Source: an uncultured Bacteroidales bacterium
GTDB lineage: Bacteria; Bacteroidota; Bacteroidia; Bacteroidales; Bacteroidaceae
DNA length: 64,000 nucleotides
NCBI GenBank assembly: GCA_902779165.1
Contig: CACZAN010000018.1
Location: 44,844-108,843 of the forward strand
Direction: 5' to 3'
This document shows positions 41,775 to 52,472 of this stretch, one piece after another. The notes under the pieces were generated by a model that worked only from the letters and a program-made list of their open reading frames with translations, was not told where the DNA came from and made no database searches. The position numbers and the translations under genes were made by a program. Position 1 is the first letter of the stretch; each line of letters opens with the position of its first letter.

Positions 41775-44714
41775 TTAGTATGACAGATAGAGGTAGTTGG
41801 TCTGTGCAGGATACTCTGCGGCAAGGGTGTCGATCTGGTTGACGGTGGGCTGGATGCCGAGTTCCTTCCGCCAACGACGCACGGTCAGTCCAGCCGCTTC
41901 CATCGAACGTGTAGCGCCGAGACCGAGAGCCCGTGCAATTTGGAAGTCGGAGAATCCATAGACCTTGGCTTCGCGAAGGAGGTGGACGAACTCCGGCGCT
42001 TCGAGGTATTCGATGAGTTCCAGCGGATCCATGACCTCTGCCATGTATGCTACCTGTGAGAACTCTCTAAGTCGGTCGTTGATGTCGACGATGTGCTTCA
42101 GTTTCTGCAGGAACCAACGGTCGATCTTCGTCAGCGAATGGATCTGCTCCACGGTGTAGCCCGTCAGCATGGCCTGTGCAATGACGAAGATACGGGTGTC
42201 GGTGGCGTGCTTCAGTGCCTCGGAGATGCCTGTGACGTGCTGCGCCTTATTATCCACGAAACCATGCATACCCTGTCCGACCATGCGCAGTCCCTTCTGC
42301 ATCGCTTCCTCGAAGGTGCGTCCAATGGCCATAACCTCGCCGACACTCTTCATCGAGGAGCCCAGTTCGTGGTTCACGCCATGGAACTTGGAGAGGTCCC
42401 AGCGTGGAATCTTACAAACGACGTAGTCGAGGGCTGGCTCGAAGAAGGCGCTGGTGGTCCTCGTGACAGAGTTCTTCAGGTCGAAGAGGGCGTAGCCGAG
42501 GCCGAGTTTGGCGGCGACGAAGGCGAGGGGATAGCCTGTTGCCTTTGAGGCGAGAGCTGAGGAGCGTGAGAGGCGTGCATTCACCTCGATGACCCGGTAA
42601 TCCTCAGAGTTGGGGTCGAGGGCATATTGCACGTTGCACTCGCCGACGATGCCTATATGGCAGATGATCTTGATGGCGAGGGCACGGAGCTTGTGGTATT
42701 CACTGTTGGTGAGGGTCTGGGAGGGAGCCACGACGATGGATTCGCCCGTATGGATTCCGAGGGGGTCGAAATTCTCCATGTTGCAGACCGTGATGCAGTT
42801 GTCGAAGCGGTCGCGCACGACCTCATATTCGATTTCTTTCCAGCCTTTTAGGGATTTCTCCACCAGCACCTGCGGGGAGAAAGAGAAGGCTTCCTCGGCT
42901 TGTGCGAGCAGTTCCTCTTCGTTGTCGCAGAAGCCGGAGCCGAGGCCTCCGAGGGCGTAGGCAGCTCTGAGGATGACAGGGAAACCCAGCTCATGGGCGG
43001 CCTGTTGCACCTCTGCGATGGTGGAGCAGGCTTCGCTCTTGATGGTTTTCACGTCGATTTCATCGAGACGCTTCACGAAGAGTTCGCGGTCTTCGGTGTC
43101 GATGATGGCTTGTACGGGGGTGCCCAAGACCCTCACGCCGTATTTCTCCAGGATGCCGCGCTTGTAGAGTTCTACGCCGCAGTTCAGTGCCGTCTGTCCG
43201 CCAAAGGAGAGCAAGATGCCGTCTGGCCGTTCCTTCTCAATGACTCGTTCTACGAATTCGGGCGTCACGGGCTGGAAATACACGACATCGGCTATATCCT
43301 TGGATGTTTGGACGGTAGCGATATTCGGGTTGATGAGTATGCTTCGCACTCCCTCTTCCTTCAGCGCCTTCAGCGCCTGAGCTCCAGAGTAGTCGAACTC
43401 GCCCGCCTGCCCGATTTTCAGGGCGCCTGAGCCGAGGAGGAGAACTTTCTTTATAGTTGACGAATTGTTTCCTTCTTTTATAGTTGACGAGTTGTTTCCT
43501 TCTTCATCCAACTTGTCAACTTGTTTACTTTTGAACTTTTGAACTTTTGAACTTTTGAACTTTTCGACTAAAGAAACGAACTCATCAAACATCCATTCCG
43601 TATCTGTAGGTCCGCTGCAGGCTTCAGGGTGGAACTGGGCACTGAACCAGGGGTAGGTCTTGTGACGGATACCTTCGTTGGAATCGTCGTTCATATTCAC
43701 AAAGAGAGGTTCCCAATCGGAAGGTAGGGTGCTGGCATCGACGGCATAACCGTGATTCTGCGAGGTGATAAAGCACTTTGTCGTACCCACCTGCTGCACG
43801 GGCTGATTGTGCGAGCGGTGGCCGTATTTCAGCTTGTAGGTCTTCGCTCCTGCGGCGCGGGCCAAAAGCTGGTTGCCGAGGCAGATGCCCATGAGAGGTC
43901 TTACAACAGACCCACCCCCGACCCCTCCCATTAGGGAGGGGAGCTTTGCAGTCTCGTTCTTAAGGAAAGTCCTTATGTGCTCCACCGTTGCTTCACAGCG
44001 TTCCGGGTCGCCAGGACCATTGGCCAGGAAGAGACCATCAAAGTCCAACTGGTTGAAGTCATAATCCCAAGGAACACGGATGACTTCTACGCCACGCTTG
44101 AGGAGACAGCGGATGATGTTGGCTTTCACGCCGCAATCGACGAGGACAACGCGCTTTAATTTACGATTTACGATTTGTTCCGTTGGCTTGTAGGTAATCA
44201 CTTCCTTGCAACTTACCTGCTCCACCCAGTTTATGGAGCCGTAGGCTAGATTCTCTAGAGAGCCTGGTTTTTCTAAATGGCCTAGACCTTCTATAATAAT
44301 CCGTCCCATCATCACTCCGTGCTCGCGAAGAACCTTTGTCAGACGGCGGGTGTCAATTCCAGTGATAGCAGGAATGCCTTCGCGCTTCAGCCAATCACCG
44401 AGCGATTCCTTGGCATTCCAGTGCGAGAACTCGTCGCTATAATCTGCTACGATGATGGCCTTAGGGTGAATTCGGTCGCTCTCCATGAAATGCGGAAGGG
44501 GTGTTCCTTCCGTTTCGGGTACACCATAATTTCCTATGAGCGGATAGGTGAAGGTCAGAATCTGTCCGGCATAGCTGGGGTCGGTCAAACTCTCGGGATA
44601 ACCCGTCATGGCCGTATTGAACACCACTTCACCCGCCGTGTTCTGCTCTGCTCCGAACGACCAGCCGCAAAACACCGTGCCATCTTCCAATATCAGTCTC
44701 GCTTGCTGCTTCAT
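41775..44714 (-). CDS. carAB: CarA fused to the N-terminal half of CarB (carbamoyl-phosphate synthase)
   Basis: 979 residues in one frame. Residues 1-385 are a full CarA glutamine amidotransferase (catalytic Cys in MGICLGNQL, His-Glu in FHPEACSG). After a repeat-derived linker (about 386-425) comes CarB from VLLLGSGALKIGQAGEFDYSG to TNYLYLSY, that is the carboxyphosphate ATP-grasp domain and the oligomerisation domain. Translation stops where the second ATP-grasp half should begin, and the following DNA is not CarB-like. Half-size synthases are known to work as dimers, so it may still be active; otherwise a complete enzyme is encoded elsewhere. Three different repeats are inserted in frame. 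It is in the glutamine-enzyme operon after asnB. Confidence 0.88.
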   Translation of the reverse strand: MKQQARLILEDGTVFCGWSFGAEQNTAGEVVFNTAMTGYPESLTDPSYAGQILTFTYPLIGNYGVPETEGTPLPHFMESDRIHPKAIIVADYSDEFSHWNAKESLGDWLKREGIPAITGIDTRRLTKVLREHGVMMGRIIIEGLGHLEKPGSLENLAYGSINWVEQVSCKEVITYKPTEQIVNRKLKRVVLVDCGVKANIIRCLLKRGVEVIRVPWDYDFNQLDFDGLFLANGPGDPERCEATVEHIRTFLKNETAKLPSLMGGVGGGSVVRPLMGICLGNQLLARAAGAKTYKLKYGHRSHNQPVQQVGTTKCFITSQNHGYAVDASTLPSDWEPLFVNMNDDSNEGIRHKTYPWFSAQFHPEACSGPTDTEWMFDEFVSLVEKFKSSKVQKFKSKQVDKLDEEGNNSSTIKEGNNSSTIKKVLLLGSGALKIGQAGEFDYSGAQALKALKEEGVRSILINPNIATVQTSKDIADVVYFQPVTPEFVERVIEKERPDGILLSFGGQTALNCGVELYKRGILEKYGVRVLGTPVQAIIDTEDRELFVKRLDEIDVKTIKSEACSTIAEVQQAAHELGFPVILRAAYALGGLGSGFCDNEEELLAQAEEAFSFSPQVLVEKSLKGWKEIEYEVVRDRFDNCITVCNMENFDPLGIHTGESIVVAPSQTLTNSEYHKLRALAIKIICHIGIVGECNVQYALDPNSEDYRVIEVNARLSRSSALASKATGYPLAFVAAKLGLGYALFDLKNSVTRTTSAFFEPALDYVVCKIPRWDLSKFHGVNHELGSSMKSVGEVMAIGRTFEEAMQKGLRMVGQGMHGFVDNKAQHVTGISEALKHATDTRIFVIAQAMLTGYTVEQIHSLTKIDRWFLQKLKHIVDINDRLREFSQVAYMAEVMDPLELIEYLEAPEFVHLLREAKVYGFSDFQIARALGLGATRSMEAAGLTVRRWRKELGIQPTVNQIDTLAAEYPAQTNYLYLSY
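43454..43567. repeat. In-frame TTGACRAG element and tandem repeats at the CarA-CarB junction
   Basis: Contains a 27-base tandem duplication (giving EGNNSSTIK twice), a GTTGACGAGTTG ... CAACTTGTCAAC inverted pair (giving KQVDKL) and four GAACTTTT units. Layout equals the insert in the GH43 gene. Confidence 0.85.
43908..43943. repeat. GC-rich REP-like palindrome inside carA
   Basis: AGACCCACCCCCG then CCCCTCCC-atta-GGGAGGGG. It adds about 15 residues (LPSLMGGVGGGSV) just before the catalytic MGICLG motif. Confidence 0.85.
44245..44305. repeat. In-frame CTAGGCCAT repeat inside carA
   Basis: Coding strand GTCTAGGCCATTTAGAA and CTCTAGAGAATCTAG, giving GLGHLEKPGSLENL. A related sequence is inserted in gltD at 60541. 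Confidence 0.55.
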
Positions 44715-44715
44715 T

Positions 44716-44751
44716 TAATTGTCGAATTGTAAATTGTCCAATTGTCAAATC
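44716..44751. repeat. AATTGTC-type short repeats between asnB and carAB
   Basis: Four units near AATTGTCAAATT fill the whole 37-base gap; related units fill the gaps at 46474 and 55200. Confidence 0.55.
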
Positions 44752-46473
44752 TTAATATGCCTTTTCATGAACTCCCTTCACGGCACGTCCGCTGGGGTCA
44801 TTCATGTTCTTGAATGCTGCATCCCATTCCAAAGCGATTGCGGTGGAGCAAGCCACACTGGCCTCTTGGTTCACGCTGCGGGCCGCACTGTCGCTGGGGA
44901 AATGTTCTGCGAAGATAGAACGGTAGTAGTATTCCTCCTTGTTGAGCGGCGGATTGATGGGGAATCGCTCGGCAGCGTGCGCCATCTGTTCATCGCTGAC
45001 GGCCTCGGACGTTATCTTCTTCAGCGTATCGATCCAGCTGTAGCCTACGCCGTCGCTGAACTGCTCTTTCTGTCGCCATGCGATTTCTTCGGGTAGCATA
45101 TCGGCAAATGCCTTGCGCACAATGCGCTTCTCGATCTCAAAGCCCGGTTCGCCGTTCTTCTTCGGTCCACACATCTTCACCTCCGGATTGGTTCGCATGG
45201 CCACATCTAGGAATTCCTTGTCGAGGAAAGGCACGCGACCTTCGACACCCCAGGCGCAGAGACTCTTGTTGGCGCGCAGGCAGTCGTAGAGGTAAAGTTT
45301 TCCCAGTTTGCGCACCGTCTCCTCATGGAATGCCTGGGCATTGGGGGCTTTGTGGAAGTAGAGATAGCCGCCGAAGATCTCATCGGCACCCTCGCCGGAG
45401 AGCACCATCTTAATGCCCATAGACTTGATGACGCGGGCAAGCAGATACATGGGTGTGGAGGCGCGGACGGTGGTGACATCGTAGGTCTCGATGAAATAGA
45501 TGACATCGCGGATGGCATCCAAACCCTCCTGAATCGTATAGTTGATTTCATGATGTACGGTGCCAATGTGCTGTGCCACGAGGCGTGCTTTCTCCAGATC
45601 GGGAGCACCCTTCAGACCCACTGCAAAGCTATGCAGTCGGGGCCAGTAGGCACGTGTCTGGGAATCGTCCTCGATGCGGTGTTCACTGAACTTTTCGGCA
45701 ATGGCGGAAACGACACTGGAATCCAGACCGCCGCTGAGCAGCACTCCATACGGGACGTCGCTCATCAGCTGCCGCTTGACGGCTGCGGTGAGGGCATCGT
45801 GGATATCTTCTACGCTGGCAGGATTGTCTTTCACGGCGGCATAGTCAAACCAGTCGCGCTTGTAATAACGCCTCATGCCAGGTTCCTTGCTCCAGTAGTA
45901 ATGCCCAGGCAGGAACGGCTCGTAGCGCTCGCATTGTCCCTCCAGTGCTTTCAGCTCGCTGGCAACATAGACTTTTCCGTCGCTGTCGTATCCTATATAA
46001 AGAGGTATGACGCCGATGGGATCGCGGGCAATCAGGAACTCGTCCCGCTCCTCGTCATAGAGGGCGAAGGCGAAGATGCCCGAAAGCTGTTCCAGAAAAT
46101 GTTCCACCGTGCAGCTATCGAGCGAGTCGTGGCTCTGCTGCTTCCATTCCTTGTATAATGCTAAGATCACTTCGCAGTCGCTGCCCGTCTGGAATTCATA
46201 TTCTCCAGCGAAGCGGCGGCGGATTTCCTGATGGTTATAGATTTCGCCATTCACGGCCAGCACCTGTTTCTTGTTCGGGGAGAACAAGGGTTGGCCTCCA
46301 CTCTCCGGATCCACGATACTCAGTCGTTCGTGAGCCAGAATGGCTGAACCTCCACAGTATATTCCGCTCCAGTCTGGTCCGCGATGACGAAGTTTCTGAC
46401 TCATACGCAGCGCCTTCTGTCGCAGCTCAGGCGTCTGCTGCTTGATATTGAAGATAGATACGATTCCACACAT
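44752..46473 (-). CDS. asnB: Asparagine synthetase B (glutamine-hydrolysing)
   Basis: 573 residues. MCGIVSIF places the nucleophilic cysteine at position 2 after methionine removal; the glutaminase part ends near 200. The synthetase domain has the ATP P-loop LLSGGLDSSVVSAIA near residue 240 and LSGEGADEIFGGY near 360. It forms asparagine from aspartate, ATP and glutamine in the cytoplasm. The C-terminus has a long extension compared with E. coli AsnB but is normal for Bacteroides. It lies in the row pyrG-asnB-carAB of glutamine-using enzymes. Confidence 0.95.
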   Translation of the reverse strand: MCGIVSIFNIKQQTPELRQKALRMSQKLRHRGPDWSGIYCGGSAILAHERLSIVDPESGGQPLFSPNKKQVLAVNGEIYNHQEIRRRFAGEYEFQTGSDCEVILALYKEWKQQSHDSLDSCTVEHFLEQLSGIFAFALYDEERDEFLIARDPIGVIPLYIGYDSDGKVYVASELKALEGQCERYEPFLPGHYYWSKEPGMRRYYKRDWFDYAAVKDNPASVEDIHDALTAAVKRQLMSDVPYGVLLSGGLDSSVVSAIAEKFSEHRIEDDSQTRAYWPRLHSFAVGLKGAPDLEKARLVAQHIGTVHHEINYTIQEGLDAIRDVIYFIETYDVTTVRASTPMYLLARVIKSMGIKMVLSGEGADEIFGGYLYFHKAPNAQAFHEETVRKLGKLYLYDCLRANKSLCAWGVEGRVPFLDKEFLDVAMRTNPEVKMCGPKKNGEPGFEIEKRIVRKAFADMLPEEIAWRQKEQFSDGVGYSWIDTLKKITSEAVSDEQMAHAAERFPINPPLNKEEYYYRSIFAEHFPSDSAARSVNQEASVACSTAIALEWDAAFKNMNDPSGRAVKGVHEKAY

Positions 46474-46550
46474 GGGTTGATTTGACGATTTTATGGATTT
46501 GACAATTTCACGATTTGACGGATTTCACCATTATACGATGATATGGGGAT
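46474..46550. repeat. ATTTGACGATTT-type tandem repeats between pyrG and asnB
   Basis: About six diverged units of GATTTGACGATTT/GGATTTGACAATTT fill the 77-base gap. No promoter is seen. Confidence 0.6.
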
Positions 46551-48284
<1,734 letters not shown>

Positions 48285-48392
48285 GGAATACGTTATTATT
48301 GAAAGCAAACAGTTTTATTTATTGATATTTGTCAAATGAAAGCAGATGTTTGAAAGAATATAGACAGTTGGATTGTGTCGTCATGTTCTTGT

Positions 48393-50216
48393 TCAGCTTT
48401 TAATCAGCTCTGGTTTGTTGTTCCTGATATAATCGACAAACGCCTCGTTGACCCGACGTATGCCGCCAGGGGTGGGGTAGTGGCCTGTGAAGTACCAGTC
48501 GCCGTGGTGGTTGGGGCAGGCGGTGTGCAAGCCTTCGATGCTTTGGAAGACGAGTTCGATGGGCGCCTCTATGCCTTGCGGACGCAACATCTCCACCATC
48601 TTCGCATTGATTTCCTCGGCGGTGAAAGGGGCGTAGATTAAGCGAACAAAATTCTCCAATTCATAATTCGCTTTTGATAATTCATTATTATCTTCTCTGC
48701 TTTCAGATGCGGTCTTTAATTGTACATTGTACATTGTGCATTGTGCATTCAGACAGGCCTCGTATGTGTCCTCTATCACTTGTTGCATTCCTCTTTCCTC
48801 CAAAAGAGCTATAGCAGCACGGAAGGCGCAGAGTTCTTCGAGACGTGCCATGTCGATGCCGTAAAAGTCGGGATAGCGGACTTGTGGTGAGCTGCTGACC
48901 ATCACAATCTTTTTGGGATGCAGGCGGTCGAGGATTTTGAAGATGCTTTCCTTGAGGGTGGTGCCGCGGACGATGGAGTCGTCGATGATGACCAGATTGT
49001 CAACGTAAGGTTGCAGACAGCCGTAGGTGATGTCGTAGACGTGTGCGGCGAGGTCGTTGCGGGCTCCTGCCTCGGTGATGAATGTCCGCAGTTTGATGTC
49101 CTTCCACGCCACCTTCTCCGTCCTAACATCCAGCCCCAGGCGGCGGAATCCTTCTACCATTCCGTAGAAAGCCACTTCGGCGGTGTTGGGGATGAAGGAG
49201 AACACGGTGTGCTCCGTGTCGAGGTCAATGGCGTGGAGGATGGGCTTCGTGAGCTGTTCGCCCAGCCGTTTGCGTTCCCGATAGATGTCGCTGTCGGAGC
49301 CACGGCTGAAATAGATGCGCTCGAAGCTGCAACGGCTGTCGCCGCGCTGCGGGAGTATGGTTTCTGTCTTTGTCTGCCCTTGGCGGTTGACAATCAATGC
49401 CTCGCCTGGAAGAAGCTCTTGGATCTGGTCGGTCGTGAGGTCGAAAGTAGTCTGCAGAACAGGGCGTTCGCTGGCTACGGCCACCACCTCGTCATCCTGA
49501 TAGAAGAAGGCTGGACGTATGCCCCAGGGGTCACGTACGGTGAACATCTCGCCTGAGCCGGTGAGGCCGCAGAGCACGTAACCCCCGTCGTAGTCGGGCA
49601 GCGAGGTACGCAGCACGCGGGCCACGTCCACATGGTCGTCAATGTAGCGGGTGATGTCGAGTTCCTGTAGCCCGAGTCGTTTGGCCTCATCGAAGTTGCG
49701 TTCTACCTCGCGGTCCAGTCGGTGCCCCATCCATTCAAGGGTGATATAGCTGTCGCCGAACATGCGTGGTGACTGCCCCTGCCGAACGATCTTCGCGAAG
49801 ATCTCGTCGATGTTCGTCATGTTGAAGTTGCCGCATAGGCATAGGTTCTTTGCCCGCCAGTTGTTGCGGCGCAGGAAAGGGTGTACATACTGCAGTCCGC
49901 TCTTGCCCGTGGTGGAATAGCGGAGGTGGCCCATGTAGAGAGAGGCTCCCTCCCAGCCTTGTACACGATTGAATATCTCCGTGATGGCGTCTTTTCCGTC
50001 TGCCTTCTCACGAAACATGTATTCCTCTCCAACGGGAGCATCCAGGTCGACGCAGGCGATGCCTGCGCCTTCCTGGCCGCGATTGTGCTGTTTTTCCATC
50101 ATGAGGTACAGCTTGTTCAGACCATAGTGCGCTGTGCCATACTTCTCTTGATAGTAGTTTTGTGGTTTCAGCAGGCGAATCATCGCCACACCACATTCAT
50201 GTTTAAGCTCTTCCAT
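48393..50216 (-). CDS. purF: Amidophosphoribosyltransferase-like protein (PurF family)
   Basis: 607 residues. The first residues MEELKHECGVAM show the nucleophilic cysteine after a short propeptide; RYSTTGKS and GNFNMTN belong to the glutaminase domain. The phosphoribosyltransferase motif is NLVIIDDSIVRGTT near residue 420. It is longer than E. coli PurF by about 100 residues, as in Bacteroides. It transfers the amide nitrogen of glutamine to PRPP, the first step of purine synthesis. About 28 residues near 505-530 (CTMYNVQLKTASESRED) derive from an in-frame repeat at 48655-48751. It follows the barrel gene by 9 bases. Confidence 0.88.
   Translation of the reverse strand: MEELKHECGVAMIRLLKPQNYYQEKYGTAHYGLNKLYLMMEKQHNRGQEGAGIACVDLDAPVGEEYMFREKADGKDAITEIFNRVQGWEGASLYMGHLRYSTTGKSGLQYVHPFLRRNNWRAKNLCLCGNFNMTNIDEIFAKIVRQGQSPRMFGDSYITLEWMGHRLDREVERNFDEAKRLGLQELDITRYIDDHVDVARVLRTSLPDYDGGYVLCGLTGSGEMFTVRDPWGIRPAFFYQDDEVVAVASERPVLQTTFDLTTDQIQELLPGEALIVNRQGQTKTETILPQRGDSRCSFERIYFSRGSDSDIYRERKRLGEQLTKPILHAIDLDTEHTVFSFIPNTAEVAFYGMVEGFRRLGLDVRTEKVAWKDIKLRTFITEAGARNDLAAHVYDITYGCLQPYVDNLVIIDDSIVRGTTLKESIFKILDRLHPKKIVMVSSSPQVRYPDFYGIDMARLEELCAFRAAIALLEERGMQQVIEDTYEACLNAQCTMYNVQLKTASESREDNNELSKANYELENFVRLIYAPFTAEEINAKMVEMLRPQGIEAPIELVFQSIEGLHTACPNHHGDWYFTGHYPTPGGIRRVNEAFVDYIRNNKPELIKS
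48655..48751. repeat. In-frame TGTACATTG repeats inside purF
   Basis: Tandem TGTACATTG/TGTGCATTG units (48720-48750) next to AATTCATAATTC/AATTCATTATTA units (48655-48692). The frame is kept through both. Confidence 0.7.
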
Positions 50217-50225
50217 ATAATTTGG

Positions 50226-50960
50226 TTACATACTGAACGCTACGCCAAAGAGGAGATATACCTTCTCGTTGCGGGGATTGGCGATGAGGCCTGCATAGAC
50301 CGGGAGATGGTATTTCTCCTTGATGACAAAGTCCTTGGTGGCACGCAGGCTGACGTTGGTCACGCAGAAGCCGTTGGAGTTGTAACTGGTGGTGGCCCAA
50401 GGAACAATACCCAGCGAGGCTGACCAGTCGAGACCGCCCAGACGGAACGGTGCTGCCAGTTCGAAATAGCTGCTGAAGGCGCGTTTGCTGTCTTTATTGG
50501 TGCCATCGTTGCCAGCGAAATTGGTGTACCACTGCAGGCTGAGAAAGCCGAAGTCGTAACCGACGTTAGCTTCCCAGATGTGGGTGGTCTTTCCGGATTT
50601 GTACTGGAAATAGCTGCCTTGGGAGAACCAGTAGTCGGTGATGCCCACGTTGAAGCCTTTGATGCTGTAGGCCAACGTGAGATCTAGTTCCTTGTCGTCG
50701 GAGAAGTCGCTGATACCCACGCTGCCCCAGGCAGAGAGGCTCAGCCCTTTCCAGCTGATACCGAGGGTGGGCTGCAGGCTCACATCGCCTAAGTCCTGAC
50801 CACGCCAGATGTATTGGTTCACGAGATCTACACCAAGGGAGGCTTCAACGCATCTTCCTCCCTTCTCCTCCTCAGTGGGGAGGGGAGTAGGGTCCTGTGC
50901 GGATGTCGGAATAAGAGATATAGATAATAAAGAGATGAGAATAAAATATTTCGCTTTCAT
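50226..50960 (-). CDS. Outer-membrane beta-barrel protein next to amtB
   Basis: 244 residues with a signal peptide (ISLLSISLIPTSAQ). The mature part is a series of amphipathic strands (YIWRGQDLGDVSLQPTLGISWKG) ending in an aromatic-rich strand and M, the look of a small outer-membrane barrel of the TorF/Gcw-chp kind. It lies between amtB and purF in the nitrogen operon, as in Bacteroides, so a role in uptake of a nitrogen compound is inferred. Residues just after the signal peptide (PTPLPTEEEKGGRC) are encoded by a REP-like palindrome at 50858-50895. Confidence 0.7.
   Translation of the reverse strand: MKAKYFILISLLSISLIPTSAQDPTPLPTEEEKGGRCVEASLGVDLVNQYIWRGQDLGDVSLQPTLGISWKGLSLSAWGSVGISDFSDDKELDLTLAYSIKGFNVGITDYWFSQGSYFQYKSGKTTHIWEANVGYDFGFLSLQWYTNFAGNDGTNKDSKRAFSSYFELAAPFRLGGLDWSASLGIVPWATTSYNSNGFCVTNVSLRATKDFVIKEKYHLPVYAGLIANPRNEKVYLLFGVAFSM
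50858..50895. repeat. REP-like palindrome at the mature N-terminus of the barrel gene
   Basis: CTCCCTTCTCC then TCAGTGGGGAGGGGAG; same family as 43908. Confidence 0.7.
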
Positions 50961-51032
50961 AATGGCTCGTATTTTTGATGTTTGTTATTGAATGGTAATT
51001 ATGCTATCTTTCCATTTCGGGAGTGGCGGGTC

Positions 51033-52289
51033 TTAGTTATAGCATGTCTCTCCATGCTCATAGATATCCAATCCTTCATCCTCTATGCGGGCAGGCACGC
51101 GTAGTCCGTGCAGTTTCTTGATGCCGAAGAAGAGGAGGAAACCGCAGGCGGCTGCCCAGAGGTCTATGATGAAGATTCCGAAGCACTCTGCTCCGAAGAA
51201 GCCCCAACCGTGACCGTAGAAGGCACCGTTCGAAGTAGAGAGCAGACCTGTCATGATGGTGCCGAGGATGCCACAGACGCCATGGACAGAACTGGCGCCC
51301 ACAGGGTCATCAATGTGCAGTACATGGTCGACAAACTCAATGGAGAAGACAAGCACAGTACCGCAGACGAGACCGATGATGACTGCACCCACGGGTGATA
51401 CGAGATCGCAACCTGCCGTAATGCCCACGAGGCCTGCGAGTACGCCGTTCAATGTCAGTGAGAACGACGGCTTCTTGTACTTCAACCAGGTGAGGAACAT
51501 AGTGGCAACACCACCTGCAGCTGCAGCGAGGTTGGTGGTCAGGAATACATGGCTGATGGCGATGCGGTTCACTTCACCGGAAGCGGCGAGCTGAGAGCCG
51601 GGGTTGAAACCAAACCAGCCCATCCAGAGAATGAAAACACCCAGGGCTGCCAGCGTCAGGGAGTGACCAGGGATGGCGCGGCTCTTGCCGTCAGTGCCGT
51701 ATTTTCCTCTACGAGCACCCAATGCCATCGCTCCTATCAACGCCAGCACACCACCCACGCTATGCACGATAGCAGAACCGGCAAAGTCGTGGAACACATC
51801 ACCAAAGGTGGTCATCATAAAACTGTCGGCGGCATCGTTGCACAGCCAGCCACCACCCCATGTCCAGTGACCCTCGATGGGATAGATGAGCAGTGAGATG
51901 AAAGCGCTGTAGATGACATACATAGAGAACTTCGTGCGTTCAGCCATGGCACCGCTGACGATGGTGGCGGAGGTGGCACAGAACACAGTCTCGAAAATCA
52001 GAAATCCCTCCACGGGCAGTTCGCCTGAATAGAAACTGAGGTTGCCCCAGTTGGGCATACCGATGAAGCCGCCCAGCGTGTCGCTACCGAACATGAGACC
52101 GAAGCCTATGAACCAGAATAGCAGGGAGCCGAACATGAAATCTACAAAGTTCTTAAAAAGGATGTTGACGGTGTTCTTGCTGCGCGTGAAACCTGCTTCG
52201 CACAGCGCAAAACCGGGCTGCATAAAAAACACAAGCATAGCGGCCAATAACATCCAAACAGTATCCAATGATAAAGCAATGTCGTTCAT
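51033..52289 (-). CDS. amtB: Ammonium transporter
   Basis: 418 residues with eleven hydrophobic segments and the family start DTVWMLLAAMLVFFMQPGFALCEAG. The two pore histidines lie in AIVHSVGGVLAL and SSVHGVCGILGT. It conducts ammonium across the inner membrane and is gated by PII proteins; the glnB gene stands immediately upstream in the same direction. The C-terminal cytoplasmic tail is short (about 40 residues). Confidence 0.96.
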   Translation of the reverse strand: MNDIALSLDTVWMLLAAMLVFFMQPGFALCEAGFTRSKNTVNILFKNFVDFMFGSLLFWFIGFGLMFGSDTLGGFIGMPNWGNLSFYSGELPVEGFLIFETVFCATSATIVSGAMAERTKFSMYVIYSAFISLLIYPIEGHWTWGGGWLCNDAADSFMMTTFGDVFHDFAGSAIVHSVGGVLALIGAMALGARRGKYGTDGKSRAIPGHSLTLAALGVFILWMGWFGFNPGSQLAASGEVNRIAISHVFLTTNLAAAAGGVATMFLTWLKYKKPSFSLTLNGVLAGLVGITAGCDLVSPVGAVIIGLVCGTVLVFSIEFVDHVLHIDDPVGASSVHGVCGILGTIMTGLLSTSNGAFYGHGWGFFGAECFGIFIIDLWAAACGFLLFFGIKKLHGLRVPARIEDEGLDIYEHGETCYN

Positions 52290-52300
52290 AATATATTAAT

Positions 52301-52341
52301 GGGACCCACCCCCTGCCCCCTCCCGTCAAGGAGGGGAGTGG
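52301..52341. repeat. REP-like palindrome before amtB
   Basis: GGGACCCACCCCC then CCCCTCCC-gtcaa-GGAGGGGAG. It is in opposite orientation to the next copy at 52431; the pair flanks 90 bases. Confidence 0.75.
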
Positions 52342-52430
52342 CTAACGCGTAGTCGATGTTATCAATGTGAGGGCTTTTAGGGTCAATATTTTAAAGTTTA
52401 ACAAATAATTTTCATTTCCACCCCGCAGGC

Positions 52431-52467
52431 TCTCCCCTCTTTGACTGGAGGGGTCAGGGGGCAGGCC
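52431..52467. repeat. REP-like palindrome between glnB and amtB
   Basis: CTCCCCTC-tttgact-GGAGGGG then TCAGGGGGCAGG, ending right after the glnB stop codon region; inverted relative to 52301. Confidence 0.75.
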
Positions 52468-52472
52468 TTTTT

